In this document: positions 38,101-45,772 of the stretch, in pieces
How the letters are laid out: each line of letters opens with the position of its first letter
Numbering within the stretch: the stretch's first letter is position 1
Origin: Dyadobacter luteus
GTDB taxonomy: Bacteria; Bacteroidota; Bacteroidia; Cytophagales; Spirosomataceae
Assembly (NCBI RefSeq): GCF_003383615.1
Contig: NZ_QNUL01000005.1
Location: 291,621 to 355,620 of the forward strand
Reading direction: 5' to 3'
DNA length: 64,000 nt
Program-made: the position numbers and the translations under genes
Notes under the pieces: generated by a model
The model's database searches: none
What the model saw: only the letters and a program-made list of their open reading frames with translations
What the model was told of the DNA's origin: nothing

Positions 38101-38180
38101 ATATTCCGTCACTGGGTATTGAGTATGTACCGTACCCATCTGCACGTACGTACATGTTAGGAGTGAACTTTTCATTGTAA
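35127..38180 (+). CDS. SusC/RagA family TonB-dependent outer-membrane transporter
   Basis: 1017 residues. A rather long charged N-terminus (about 28 residues) precedes the signal helix (WSYLLMLSFLMICGQLFAQ). A carboxypeptidase-regulatory-like domain follows (about 50-130; ITGQVNDAKGGSLPGVSITVKGT). The SusC signature EEVVVIGYGTVQKKDLTGSV opens the plug, which contains GTRGANGVVIITTKRG-like sequence (here YGSRGANGVVIITTKRG), and a 22-strand beta-barrel ends in MLGVNFSL. It imports a large ligand, usually an oligosaccharide or peptide, together with the SusD protein encoded 17 bp downstream. No glycoside hydrolase, sulfatase or regulator is beside it, so the ligand cannot be inferred. Confidence 0.95.
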   Translation: MVNLSLSSYRHYGGSAEKFKPQKDGLGKIWSYLLMLSFLMICGQLFAQDVTITGQVNDAKGGSLPGVSITVKGTTRGTTTDMDGKYSIAVAPASVLQFSFIGFTSKEVTVGSETKIDVAMTDDAKALEEVVVIGYGTVQKKDLTGSVSSLQSKDFNKGVITSPDQLIQGRTPGVMVINNTGQPGGAATVRIRGNSSIRAGNNPLFVLDGIPLSGSSARPGGSGGFGSDGGNPLAYLNPSDIASMDILKDASATAIYGSRGANGVVIITTKRGASGAPTVNFNASAGVSSLLRRPEVLSADEFRAAAKYYSPDVDPNSYDFKGNVNAFDEITRVAPVQNYSVAVTGGTDNGKYRVSAGYMDQKGIIQNSDLKKYTASLNTNFKFLESKKLGLDFGVLFTQTDENIVPIDVGRGADGNLISMALAWNPTRPLKNQDGSFTYINQITGNPLANLYAYKDNATVNTIVANIAPSFKITNDLEYKFIYSVTRQMGIRKGRLIDGIVNQNTTNNGFAFVGNNQETNQQLTHTLSYNKQINPSLSVNAVAGYEFLSYANSWNTVNASGFPNVGLDFYDYLDYSIINNRGADSYRSPTNELQSFFVRAGVNLLDKYLFTGTIRRDGSTKFGENNKYANFPALAFAWNVSNEEFLKGNTTLNNLKVRVGWGKTGNREFPSGASRDRYIFETQSVRQVNYGNPDLKWESSETINAGIDFGLFQSRIVGSVDFFNKKTTDALFERTIAQPAPNGRVWVNLEGEVVNRGVELALTGTVLETKDFTWNVSANATFLKNSVSGLPGFYETAQLRGQGFSGVLGQRMVSGQPLNVWYLAKYAGIDPATGTSMYVGADGNASTSVDPAQNKYYVGSPNPKTLLGISTDVTYKKFSAVVNMNGAFGHTLFNNTFATVLGINNMPNRNMAKHFYDTNVKESTSNSAAPSTRYLEKGDFMKLSNMTLSYRVGNIGKAFKNMNISLTGQNLFVLTKYRGFDPEVNTDGSNNDIPSLGIEYVPYPSARTYMLGVNFSL

Positions 38181-38197
38181 TTTAAAACAAAGATTTT

Positions 38198-39745
38198 ATG
38201 CGATTTAAAACATATTGTGCAACTATTTTGTTAGGACTTTCCGTGCTTTCGTGCTCGGATCTTGACGAACAACTGCGGAGTGAACTTGAGGAATCTTCAA
38301 CAGGCAACATTACTCCTGCAGGCTTATTAATTAGTGCTTACGCTTCATTGAATGGTCCTTATCAACAGGAAAACCGCTGGTGTCTGCAACAACTTTCATC
38401 GGATGAGGCAGTAGCACCTACGCGTGGTGGTGACTGGGACGACAATGGTAAGCACCGTGCAATTCATTTGCATACATGGAATGCTGATAATGGATACATG
38501 AATGACACGTTTGTTCAGTTATTGACAACCGTATTCCAGGCTTCTAACGTTTTGCGTTACAGTCCTTCTCCTCAGCAGGCTGCAGAAGCACGTTTTGTCA
38601 GAGCTTTGGCTATGTTCGATGTATTGGATTTATGGGGAGTGGTACCCTACAGAGAAAATCTGGATGATTTCCGTGAGGATCCCAAGACACTGAGCACGCA
38701 GGAAGCGATTGATTTTATTATTTCAGAAGTGAATGCGATTCTGCCTAATCTTCCGGCGTCCGGCGCTGCATTTGTTGCCAATAAAAATGCTGCCAGAACT
38801 TTGCTGATGAAGGTGTATCTGAACAAGGGTACTTTCCTGAACAGACAAAATCCGACATTCGATGCAGCTGATATGAGTAGAGTAGTTGCTTTGGCTAATG
38901 AGATTACAGGCTATACGATATCTGCAAAAGGTAAGTATTTTGACAACTTTGCACCTGACAACCATTTGTTATCAACTGAGAATATCTTCACTCTTTATAA
39001 TGAAGAAGGTGTAAGAGGCGGTGGTGTGGACAGAGCTTACTGGACTGTTTCTCACTATAACATGACTCCGGGTGGATGGAATGGCTGGGCGGCATTGTCA
39101 GGTTTGTATGACAAATTCGGAGCTGGTGATGAAAGAAGAGGTATTTACTACAACTATGCAGCCGATACCACCTCCAATAAAACCAAAAGCTACAAAATTC
39201 AGAATGTTGGTATGTTGGAAGGACAACAAACAAGTTGGGTAACCAACAAACCTTTGATGGCAAGAACGCCTTCCACACAACCTCTGGTATTTACAAAAGA
39301 GGTAGGAATTCGTACGAGCGGTAATACGTTGGAAACTGCCGGAATCAGGGTAATTAAATATCCTTTTGACTTCGCATCAAGAGGACAAAAAAATAACGAC
39401 TGGGTAGTTTACCGTTACTCCGATGTATTGCTCATGAAAGCGGAGGCAATTCTTCGTGGTGGTACTCCAGGCGCAGCCGCAGATGCGTTGACACTCGTCA
39501 ACTCAATACGCACTAATCGCGGAGTCGCTGCTTTGGCAACACTTAATCTTGATGTTTTGCTTGATGAACGTTCAAGGGAATTGTATTGGGAAGGCTGGAG
39601 ACGTCAGGATCTGATTCGTTTCGGTAAGTTCCTGCAACCAGGGCAGATCAGAACACAGCAAAGTGACCCGATCAGATTGGTTTATGCTATCCCGAGTCAA
39701 CAATTAGCAGTTAATTCTAATTTGGATCAAAATCCAGGATATTAA
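38198..39745 (+). CDS. SusD/RagB family surface lipoprotein
   Basis: 515 residues. The lipobox LSVLSC puts the lipidated cysteine at residue 19, giving an outer-membrane surface lipoprotein. The N-terminal half is the TPR-like SusD domain (FVRALAMFDVLDLWGVVPY is the conserved first block). The C-terminal end has YRYSDVLLMKAEAILRGG and LDERSRELYWEGWRRQDLIRFGKF, both classic SusD motifs, and it ends NPGY. It works as the ligand-capturing lid of the SusC transporter encoded just upstream. Confidence 0.95.
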   Translation: MRFKTYCATILLGLSVLSCSDLDEQLRSELEESSTGNITPAGLLISAYASLNGPYQQENRWCLQQLSSDEAVAPTRGGDWDDNGKHRAIHLHTWNADNGYMNDTFVQLLTTVFQASNVLRYSPSPQQAAEARFVRALAMFDVLDLWGVVPYRENLDDFREDPKTLSTQEAIDFIISEVNAILPNLPASGAAFVANKNAARTLLMKVYLNKGTFLNRQNPTFDAADMSRVVALANEITGYTISAKGKYFDNFAPDNHLLSTENIFTLYNEEGVRGGGVDRAYWTVSHYNMTPGGWNGWAALSGLYDKFGAGDERRGIYYNYAADTTSNKTKSYKIQNVGMLEGQQTSWVTNKPLMARTPSTQPLVFTKEVGIRTSGNTLETAGIRVIKYPFDFASRGQKNNDWVVYRYSDVLLMKAEAILRGGTPGAAADALTLVNSIRTNRGVAALATLNLDVLLDERSRELYWEGWRRQDLIRFGKFLQPGQIRTQQSDPIRLVYAIPSQQLAVNSNLDQNPGY

Positions 39746-39770
39746 CGAGGGTTTGATTAAAGGATTTTTT

Positions 39771-39812
39771 AACAAAAGGGAACAAGTCTTTATCGGCTTG
39801 TTCCCTTTTGTT
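39771..39812. terminator. Bidirectional terminator between susD and the SDR gene
   Basis: AACAAAAGGGAACAAG (39771-39786) and CTTGTTCCCTTTTGTT (39797-39812) form a perfect 16-bp stem with a 10-base loop between convergent genes. The A/T ends serve termination on both strands. Confidence 0.9.
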
Positions 39813-39819
39813 TATAGTC

Positions 39820-40608
39820 TTACAAACTCTCAGTCCTCCCCCCATCCACCGGCAGATTGATCCCATTGATGCTTCCTGCTGCAGGGCTGCATAAAAATGC
39901 TACGGCTGCTGCTACTTCTTCTGCTTCGCTGAAACGCCTGATAGGTATAGCATTTTGTAAACTTTCCGTCACTTCCTCTAACGACTTACCACTTGCGTCA
40001 CTTCTCATTTGTAACACAGCATCGAGCCGGGCTGTTTTGGTGTAGCCGGGGAGTACGTTGTTACAGGTAATGGCAAACGGTCCCAATTCAGCTGACAATG
40101 TTTTGGACCAGCTGGCCACAGCAGCTCTGATCGTGTTGGAAACGCCAAGTCCTGCTATAGGTTGTTTGACAGAGGTACTTATAATATTGACAATCCTTCC
40201 AAATCCTGCCCGTTTCATGGAGGGGACCACAGCCTGTGTGATATTCTGGTAGTTGACCAAATGCATTTGAAAGGCTTTCACAAATTGCTCAGATTCGGCA
40301 TCAATGGCTTGTCCGCCGGCGGGTCCTCCGGTATTATTGATCAGAATATGTACGTCTGGACAGAGCCTCAGATAATTTTCAATGGCATCTTTTACATTCT
40401 GGTTGTCTGCGAAATCGGCCACAATATATCTGTGGAGCTGTCCGGCAGAGGTATCCAGTAATTCTACTGTTTGCCGGAGTACTGATTCATTTCTAGCTAT
40501 CAGTGTCACATTCGCGCCTAACTTTGCAAGTTCTAATGCCGTTGCTTTTCCTATTCCTTGCGTACTACCGCACACCAGCGCTGTTTTTCCTGTCAGATTT
40601 AAATTCAT
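39820..40608 (-). CDS. Short-chain dehydrogenase/reductase family protein with atypical active site
   Basis: 262 residues with a classical SDR fold. The cofactor loop is CGSTQGIGKA (residues 14-23), NNTGGP stands for the usual NNAG, and the end has SPAAGSINGINLPVDGG. The catalytic YxxxK is replaced: aligning the helix gives S157-N-T-I-R161 at the Tyr and Lys positions, 13 residues after S144. A group of FabG-like SDRs with this imperfect tetrad is known (BKR-like). Activity, if any, is uncertain. It is a single gene, convergent with susD and divergent from purH. Confidence 0.85.
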   Translation of the reverse strand: MNLNLTGKTALVCGSTQGIGKATALELAKLGANVTLIARNESVLRQTVELLDTSAGQLHRYIVADFADNQNVKDAIENYLRLCPDVHILINNTGGPAGGQAIDAESEQFVKAFQMHLVNYQNITQAVVPSMKRAGFGRIVNIISTSVKQPIAGLGVSNTIRAAVASWSKTLSAELGPFAITCNNVLPGYTKTARLDAVLQMRSDASGKSLEEVTESLQNAIPIRRFSEAEEVAAAVAFLCSPAAGSINGINLPVDGGRTESL

Positions 40609-40684
40609 AGTCTTTGTTACTTGATGTTAGCGGTTTATGATTGATATCTTTTCCTAATTTAAACCACTGCGTGTTTTTTTAATT

Positions 40685-40692
40685 TATCTTTG
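40685..40692 (+). promoter_or_regulatory. Candidate -7 promoter element for purH
   Basis: TATCTTTG is an exact TAnnTTTG match. Transcription from it would start near 40697-40700, giving a leader of about 100 nt before the ATG at 40802. No good -33 box is visible. Confidence 0.5.
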
Positions 40693-40801
40693 TGGCTTGT
40701 TTCAAGAAGGACGATGGACCGGTTTTAAGACCGAATGTAATTTTGTTGTATTTGATCTTCATAACCACCGGCCTCCCAAATCTATAATCAATAATCGTAC
40801 A

Positions 40802-42334
40802 ATGTCTAAAAAAATCCAATCCGCACTTATTTCAGTATATTATAAGGATGGACTTGAACCTTTGGTTCGTCTTTTGCATGAGCAGGGTGTAAAACTTTAC
40901 TCAACCGGAGGAACCCAAACATTCATTGAAAATCTTCAGATCCCGGTTACGGCGGCAGAAGAACTGACTGGCTATCCGTCGATTTTCGGGGGGCGAGTTA
41001 AAACATTACACCCGGCTATCATGGGTGGTATTTTGTACCGTCGCGACGATGCGGGGGATGTAGCTCAGGCAGCACAGTACAATATTCCGGCGATTGATCT
41101 GGTTGTAGTGGATCTTTATCCGTTTGAAGAAACTGTTGCATCAGGTGCAGGTGAGGAAGACATTATTGAAAAAATAGATATCGGAGGTATTTCTCTGATC
41201 AGAGCAACTGCCAAGAATTTTAAAGATACGCTTATTGTATCGAACAGAAGTCAATATGCAGCTGTTGTTGACCTTTTAACTGCGAAAGCAGGTGCTACAG
41301 ATCTGGAAGACCGTCGTGCATACGCTGGTGCTGCTTTTGGAGTGTCGTCTCAGTACGATGGTGCAATCAACAGCTACTTCCTGGGTAAAGACTCAGCGGA
41401 TGCTGCGCTTTACGATTTCCAAAAGTTGCCTTCACAAACATTACGTTACGGAGAAAACCCGCACCAAAGCGCAAGTTATTTTGGTGATCTGGAAGGAATA
41501 TTTGATAAACTGCACGGTAAGGAGTTGTCGTATAACAATCTGGTTGATGTTGACGCATGTGTGAATCTGATCGATGAATTCGAAGGGGGAGCACCAACTT
41601 TTGCGATCATTAAGCATACCAATGCTTGCGGAATTGCTACGGCTGCTACTTCAAAAGAAGCTTATGACAACGCGCTGGCATGCGATCCTGTATCTGCATT
41701 TGGTGGTGTTGTTATCACAAACACGACTGTAGATCTTGCAACGGCTGAAGAACTGAATAAGCTGTTCATGGAAATTCTGATCGCTCCTGCTTATGATGAA
41801 GATGCTTTGGCTCTTTTGAAATCGAAGAAAAACAGAATTTTACTGAAGCGTAATGCGGTTAAGCTTCCTGATGTAATGTTCAAAACTATTCTGAATGGTG
41901 TATTGGTACAGGACAAAGACAATGCAACAGAAATCGCTGCACAATTCACTACTGCAACGGAAAAAGCACCTACCGAAGCGGAGGTAAAAGCACTTGAATT
42001 TGCTCTTAAAGTTTGCAAGCATACCAAGTCTAATACCATTGTTCTGGCAAAAGAAAATCAGTTGCTGGCAAGTGGAACAGGACAAACTTCACGTGTGGAT
42101 GCACTGCGCCAGGCAATTGAAAAGGCAAAAGCATTTAACTTCGATCTTACAGGAGCGGTAATGGCATCGGATGCTTTCTTCCCATTTGCGGACTGCGTTG
42201 AGATTGCTCACCTGGCAGGTATCACAGCGGTAGTACAACCGGGAGGTTCAATCCGTGACAAAGACTCTGTAGACTATTGCAACGCGAATGGTTTGGCGAT
42301 GGTAACTACTGGTGTGCGTCACTTTAAACACTAA
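40802..42334 (+). CDS. purH: Bifunctional AICAR formyltransferase/IMP cyclohydrolase
   Basis: 510 residues from ATG 40802, where homology begins (SKKIQSALISVYYKDGLEPL). An in-frame TTG 105 bp upstream would fall at the expected transcription start and is rejected. Residues 1 to about 140 form the MGS-like IMP cyclohydrolase domain (STGGTQTFIE, GRVKTLHPAIMGGIL). The rest is AICAR transformylase with the KHTNACGIA motif, SDAFFPFADCVE and the end GVRHFKH. It catalyses the last two steps of de novo purine synthesis in the cytoplasm. It is monocistronic with its own terminator. Confidence 0.96.
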   Translation: MSKKIQSALISVYYKDGLEPLVRLLHEQGVKLYSTGGTQTFIENLQIPVTAAEELTGYPSIFGGRVKTLHPAIMGGILYRRDDAGDVAQAAQYNIPAIDLVVVDLYPFEETVASGAGEEDIIEKIDIGGISLIRATAKNFKDTLIVSNRSQYAAVVDLLTAKAGATDLEDRRAYAGAAFGVSSQYDGAINSYFLGKDSADAALYDFQKLPSQTLRYGENPHQSASYFGDLEGIFDKLHGKELSYNNLVDVDACVNLIDEFEGGAPTFAIIKHTNACGIATAATSKEAYDNALACDPVSAFGGVVITNTTVDLATAEELNKLFMEILIAPAYDEDALALLKSKKNRILLKRNAVKLPDVMFKTILNGVLVQDKDNATEIAAQFTTATEKAPTEAEVKALEFALKVCKHTKSNTIVLAKENQLLASGTGQTSRVDALRQAIEKAKAFNFDLTGAVMASDAFFPFADCVEIAHLAGITAVVQPGGSIRDKDSVDYCNANGLAMVTTGVRHFKH

Positions 42335-42384
42335 ATTGCAGGCAGGAACCATCTGAGGTGAATGCCACATATTTTAATATATTG

Positions 42385-42427
42385 TAACCGCAGATGCCTG
42401 GAAGTGCATTTGCGGTTATTTTTGTTT
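42385..42427 (+). terminator. Intrinsic terminator after purH
   Basis: TAACCGCAGATGC (42385-42397) pairs with GCATTTGCGGTTA (42406-42418), one mismatch, followed by TTTTTGTTT. Confidence 0.85.
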
Positions 42428-42455
42428 CTGGTTTTATTAAAATTATTATTCCGAT

Positions 42456-43340
42456 TTGAGAACTTACAATCCATTTTTGAAGCGTTTGGCTAAGGTTTGT
42501 AAGTTCGCAGTGGGCGGAATAGCAATGATTTTACTAAGTGCAGCATTTCTTTATCCTCAAATATTCAACTGCGAAATCATCAGATTTTCCGGTTTCAATC
42601 AACTTCGACCGGATGTCTTCGCAAGTCCGGGACTATCTACATCCAGTTTTAAGAATGTGCTTAGAGATGTTCGTAAGGCTGAAGCGCGTATCGATTCATT
42701 TTACAAAGGAAAAGTATCCAGACCTGCCGTTATCATTTGTACTACTCCGGACGAATACAAAAAATATTGCAGTAGTACGGAGGGGGCCGGTTGTAGCCTG
42801 GGGACGCCCTGGGGTAGCTCCTTTATAGTACTGAATTTGCGGGAAATGAACGTAGATGTGATTAGCCATGAAATGAGCCACATAGAATTGTTAGCGAGAG
42901 TAGGGTGGTGGAAGACAACAATGGATGTTCCTCAATGGTACAATGAGGGTGTGGCTTTGATGCTGGATCAACGTTTTGTGAGCAATCAGGACAGCATTGG
43001 CCGCTATCTTGACTATCTGGATGAATGGTCGTATTATACTCGTGGAGGACAGGAGATACTCGAACTGGAAAATATTAAATCTGTAAAAGATTTCTTTGCA
43101 GGAGACCAGCGCCACGTGATGCTTGCGTATATGACATCGGGTCTGGAGGTGTCCTATTGGTTATATTATGCAGGCCCGGAGAGTATAGATTTACTGGTCA
43201 GAGGATTGCGTGCCGGAGGAGAGTTCGATGACGTTTACTGGCTTGTAGAACAGAGCAGAAAAGGTAAAGTTCGTGTTCAGAAATTACCATCTAATCCACT
43301 CAGGCGTCCACATCAGACTCCTTCCCGCAGAACTGACTAA
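42456..43340 (+). CDS. Membrane-anchored HExxH putative metallopeptidase (peptidase MA-like)
   Basis: 294 residues from a TTG at 42456. An internal ATG at 42525 would cut off the positive residues before the hydrophobic helix (about 17-35), so the TTG is preferred. The rest would be periplasmic. H138-E139-M-S-H142 is an HExxH zinc site, with E164 in WYNEGVALMLD as probable third ligand, the arrangement of gluzincin and peptidase-MA-type domains. Three cysteines (residues 92-113 area: IICTT, KKYCSS, AGCSLG) could form a disulfide. The C-terminus is basic and Pro-rich. Substrate is unknown, and it is not linked to its neighbours by obvious function. Confidence 0.75.
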   Translation: MRTYNPFLKRLAKVCKFAVGGIAMILLSAAFLYPQIFNCEIIRFSGFNQLRPDVFASPGLSTSSFKNVLRDVRKAEARIDSFYKGKVSRPAVIICTTPDEYKKYCSSTEGAGCSLGTPWGSSFIVLNLREMNVDVISHEMSHIELLARVGWWKTTMDVPQWYNEGVALMLDQRFVSNQDSIGRYLDYLDEWSYYTRGGQEILELENIKSVKDFFAGDQRHVMLAYMTSGLEVSYWLYYAGPESIDLLVRGLRAGGEFDDVYWLVEQSRKGKVRVQKLPSNPLRRPHQTPSRRTD

Positions 43341-43390
43341 AAGTTTTATTGTACTTTAATTATATTTTTTGCCCTCTGCAGGTACATTTA

Positions 43391-43434
43391 GTTGATTTGG
43401 ATCAACACAGCTTGTACTATTTTCTGAAAATAGT
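43391..43434 (+). promoter_or_regulatory. Two palindromes upstream of the SSS transporter gene
   Basis: GTTGATTTGGATCAAC (43391-43406; 6-bp arms, 4-base centre) and ACTATTTTCTGAAAATAGT (43416-43434; 8-bp arms, 3-base centre) lie in tandem. A near-consensus -7 element TACCTTTC follows at 43436-43443. They are possible operators or hairpins, and no regulator gene is beside them. Confidence 0.45.
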
Positions 43435-43491
43435 GTACCTTTCGGGTCGAACCAACATGCTCATTCTCACATCCCATTTTCCAAGATTGAA

Positions 43492-45123
43492 ATGCAACAA
43501 TTACAATTACCCGATTACATCATCTTCTTTGTTTATTTCATTATAGTTGCTGCCTATGGTTACTATATCTACAATAAAAAGAAAACCGGAATAGAATCTA
43601 CAAAAGACTTTTTTCTTGCGGAAGGGTCGCTTACCTGGTGGGCAATCGGAGCTTCTTTGATCGCATCAAATATCTCTGCCGAACAGTTTATAGGTATGTC
43701 TGGAAATGGCTTTTCAATGGGTCTTGCTATTTCTACCTATGAATGGATGGCCGCTGTTACACTTATTGTAGTTGCGGTTTTCTTTATGCCTATCTACCTG
43801 AAGAATAAGATATGGACCATGCCCCAATTTCTTACCCAGCGCTACAACAAGCAGGTAAGTTTAATTATGGCGGTTTTTTGGCTTGGACTGTATATTATGG
43901 TCAATCTTACTTCTATTCTGTACCTGGGAGCATTGGCAGTTTCAGGAATATCCGGTTTGGACTTCTGGTTTTGTATGTGGAGCCTTGCCATTTTTGCAAT
44001 CATTATCACGATCGGTGGGATGAAGGTGATCGGTTATACTGATGTTATTCAGGTATTTTTCCTGATTGTTGGTGGATTAGCTACTTCTTATCTGGCGCTC
44101 AACCTGGTTTCGGGAGATGGTCTTATAACGGTAGGAGGTATGTTGGATGGTTTTCAGCAAATGAAAAGTAACCATGACGATCACTTTCATATGATCTTCA
44201 AAGAGTCGAGTCCTTTCTATTCTCAGCTGCCAGGCCTTACGGTGTTATTCGGAGGGATGTGGATTGTGAACCTGAACTATTGGGGATGTAATCAGTATAT
44301 TACACAGCGGGCACTTGGAGCCGACTTGCCAACCGCAAGAAAGGGATTGCTATTCGCTGCTGCCCTTAAATTATTGATGCCAGCATTGGTTGTAATTCCT
44401 GGTATTGCCGCATACGCGCTTTACAGCAAAGGTTTATTCGTGAACGAGTTGACAGAAAATGGAGAAATCGTTGCGGATAAGGCTTATCCTGTTTTGTTAG
44501 GACTTCTTCCTGTAGGACTTAAAGGATTGTCATTTGCTGCCTTGACAGCAGCTGTTGTAGCTTCACTTGCAGGAAAAGCCAATTCTATATCAACCATTTT
44601 TACACTGGATATTTTCAAAGAATACTTTGGTAAAAACAAATCGGAAGAGCAGCTTGTTAAAACCGGAAGAATTGTAATTGTCATCTCTATGTTATTGGCA
44701 ATACTTATTTCTCCATATATGGGCATTGATAAAAAAGGTGGTTTCCAATTTATTCAGGAAATGACGGGTCTGGTTTCTCCGGGGGTATTTGCAGCATTCA
44801 GTATGGGTTTCTTCTGGAAAAGAACCAACTCTGCCGGAGCTCTTTTTGCAATTGTAGGCGGATTTCTAATTGCATTAGCCATGCATAATAACTGGGCTCC
44901 ACTTTCACTCATTACAGATTGGACTACTATTCCTTTCCTTGACAGGATGGGTTGGGTTTTCCTGATCTGCGTGGCTGTTATGTTTGTTTTGGGATTGGTT
45001 ATGCCTGACGAGAAGAAAGGACTTGAAATTGACGCCCAAATGTTTAAAGTAGATACTGTGTTTGCAGTAGGCGCAGGAGTGGTATTGACAATAGTAGTTA
45101 TTCTCTACGCTACTTTCTGGTAG
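43492..45123 (+). CDS. Sodium:solute symporter (SSS family, SGLT-like)
   Basis: 543 residues with about 14 membrane helices. FFLAEGSLTWWAIGASLIASNISAEQFIGMSG near the start is the SSS opening (helices 1-2), and WGCNQYITQRALGA and FAALTAAVVASLAGKANSISTIFTLDI are conserved family segments found in the Vibrio SglT type. It would import a sugar, myo-inositol or similar solute with Na+ across the inner membrane. It stands alone, with palindromes upstream suggesting regulation and a strong terminator downstream. The solute cannot be determined. Confidence 0.92.
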   Translation: MQQLQLPDYIIFFVYFIIVAAYGYYIYNKKKTGIESTKDFFLAEGSLTWWAIGASLIASNISAEQFIGMSGNGFSMGLAISTYEWMAAVTLIVVAVFFMPIYLKNKIWTMPQFLTQRYNKQVSLIMAVFWLGLYIMVNLTSILYLGALAVSGISGLDFWFCMWSLAIFAIIITIGGMKVIGYTDVIQVFFLIVGGLATSYLALNLVSGDGLITVGGMLDGFQQMKSNHDDHFHMIFKESSPFYSQLPGLTVLFGGMWIVNLNYWGCNQYITQRALGADLPTARKGLLFAAALKLLMPALVVIPGIAAYALYSKGLFVNELTENGEIVADKAYPVLLGLLPVGLKGLSFAALTAAVVASLAGKANSISTIFTLDIFKEYFGKNKSEEQLVKTGRIVIVISMLLAILISPYMGIDKKGGFQFIQEMTGLVSPGVFAAFSMGFFWKRTNSAGALFAIVGGFLIALAMHNNWAPLSLITDWTTIPFLDRMGWVFLICVAVMFVLGLVMPDEKKGLEIDAQMFKVDTVFAVGAGVVLTIVVILYATFW

Positions 45124-45142
45124 TCTTGCCAGAGGAAGGAAT

Positions 45143-45181
45143 AAAAAATGCCTGCTTTCGATCAGAAAGCAGGCATTTTTT
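45143..45181. terminator. Bidirectional terminator between the SSS and cyclophilin genes
   Basis: AAAAAATGCCTGCTTTC (45143-45159) and GAAAGCAGGCATTTTTT (45165-45181) form a perfect 17-bp stem with a 5-base loop. The end runs of A and T serve both convergent genes. Confidence 0.95.
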
Positions 45182-45198
45182 ATTGATCAGATATTTGA

Positions 45199-45645
45199 TT
45201 AGGCTACCTCTTCTTCGATAATCGTAATCTTCTGAATCTTGTCTCCCTGACGGATCAGATCAACAGTATCAACACCTTCAACTACTTTGCCGAAGCAAGT
45301 GTGGTTACCGTCCAGGTGAGCCGTGTTTTTTCTGCTATGGCAGATAAAAAACTGAGATCCACCAGTATCACGGCCAGCGTGAGCCATTGACAGTACACCA
45401 CGGTCGTGGTATTGGTTACCATTTTTTACTTCACACTTGATAGTATAACCAGGACCTCCACGACCAGTTCCTGTAGGGTCACCACCTTGTACCATAAAGT
45501 CAGGTATAACGCGGTGAAAAATTAAGCCGTCGTAAAAGCCCTTTTTTGAAAGATCAACGAAGTTTTTCACGGCGATTGGAGTATGCTCATCGTATAGCTC
45601 GATCAGCATAGTTCCTTTATCTGTGATCATTTCTGCTTTAGTCAT
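45199..45645 (-). CDS. Cyclophilin-type peptidyl-prolyl cis-trans isomerase
   Basis: 148 residues, a single small cyclophilin domain without signal peptide, so cytoplasmic (PpiB-like). Signature FHRVIPDFMVQGGDPTGTGRGGPGY contains the catalytic Arg. GSQFFICHSRKNTAHLDGNHTCFGKV carries the second active-site block. It assists protein folding by isomerising Xaa-Pro bonds. It is separated from the lytic transglycosylase gene upstream by 127 bp. Confidence 0.95.
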   Translation of the reverse strand: MTKAEMITDKGTMLIELYDEHTPIAVKNFVDLSKKGFYDGLIFHRVIPDFMVQGGDPTGTGRGGPGYTIKCEVKNGNQYHDRGVLSMAHAGRDTGGSQFFICHSRKNTAHLDGNHTCFGKVVEGVDTVDLIRQGDKIQKITIIEEEVA

Positions 45646-45772
45646 GTCTTTAAAAACAAGATTTGAGATAAGTTATAAAAAAGGATATCCATATAACTTA
45701 TATGGATATCCGGTGCAAAGAAAAGCATATCGCAGCTTTCCATTACTACATAAAGTCAATAAAACTTATGAT

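Noticed and set aside
40697..40801. N-terminal extension of PurH
   Set aside because: It starts at a TTG at the expected transcription start and has no homology to PurH.
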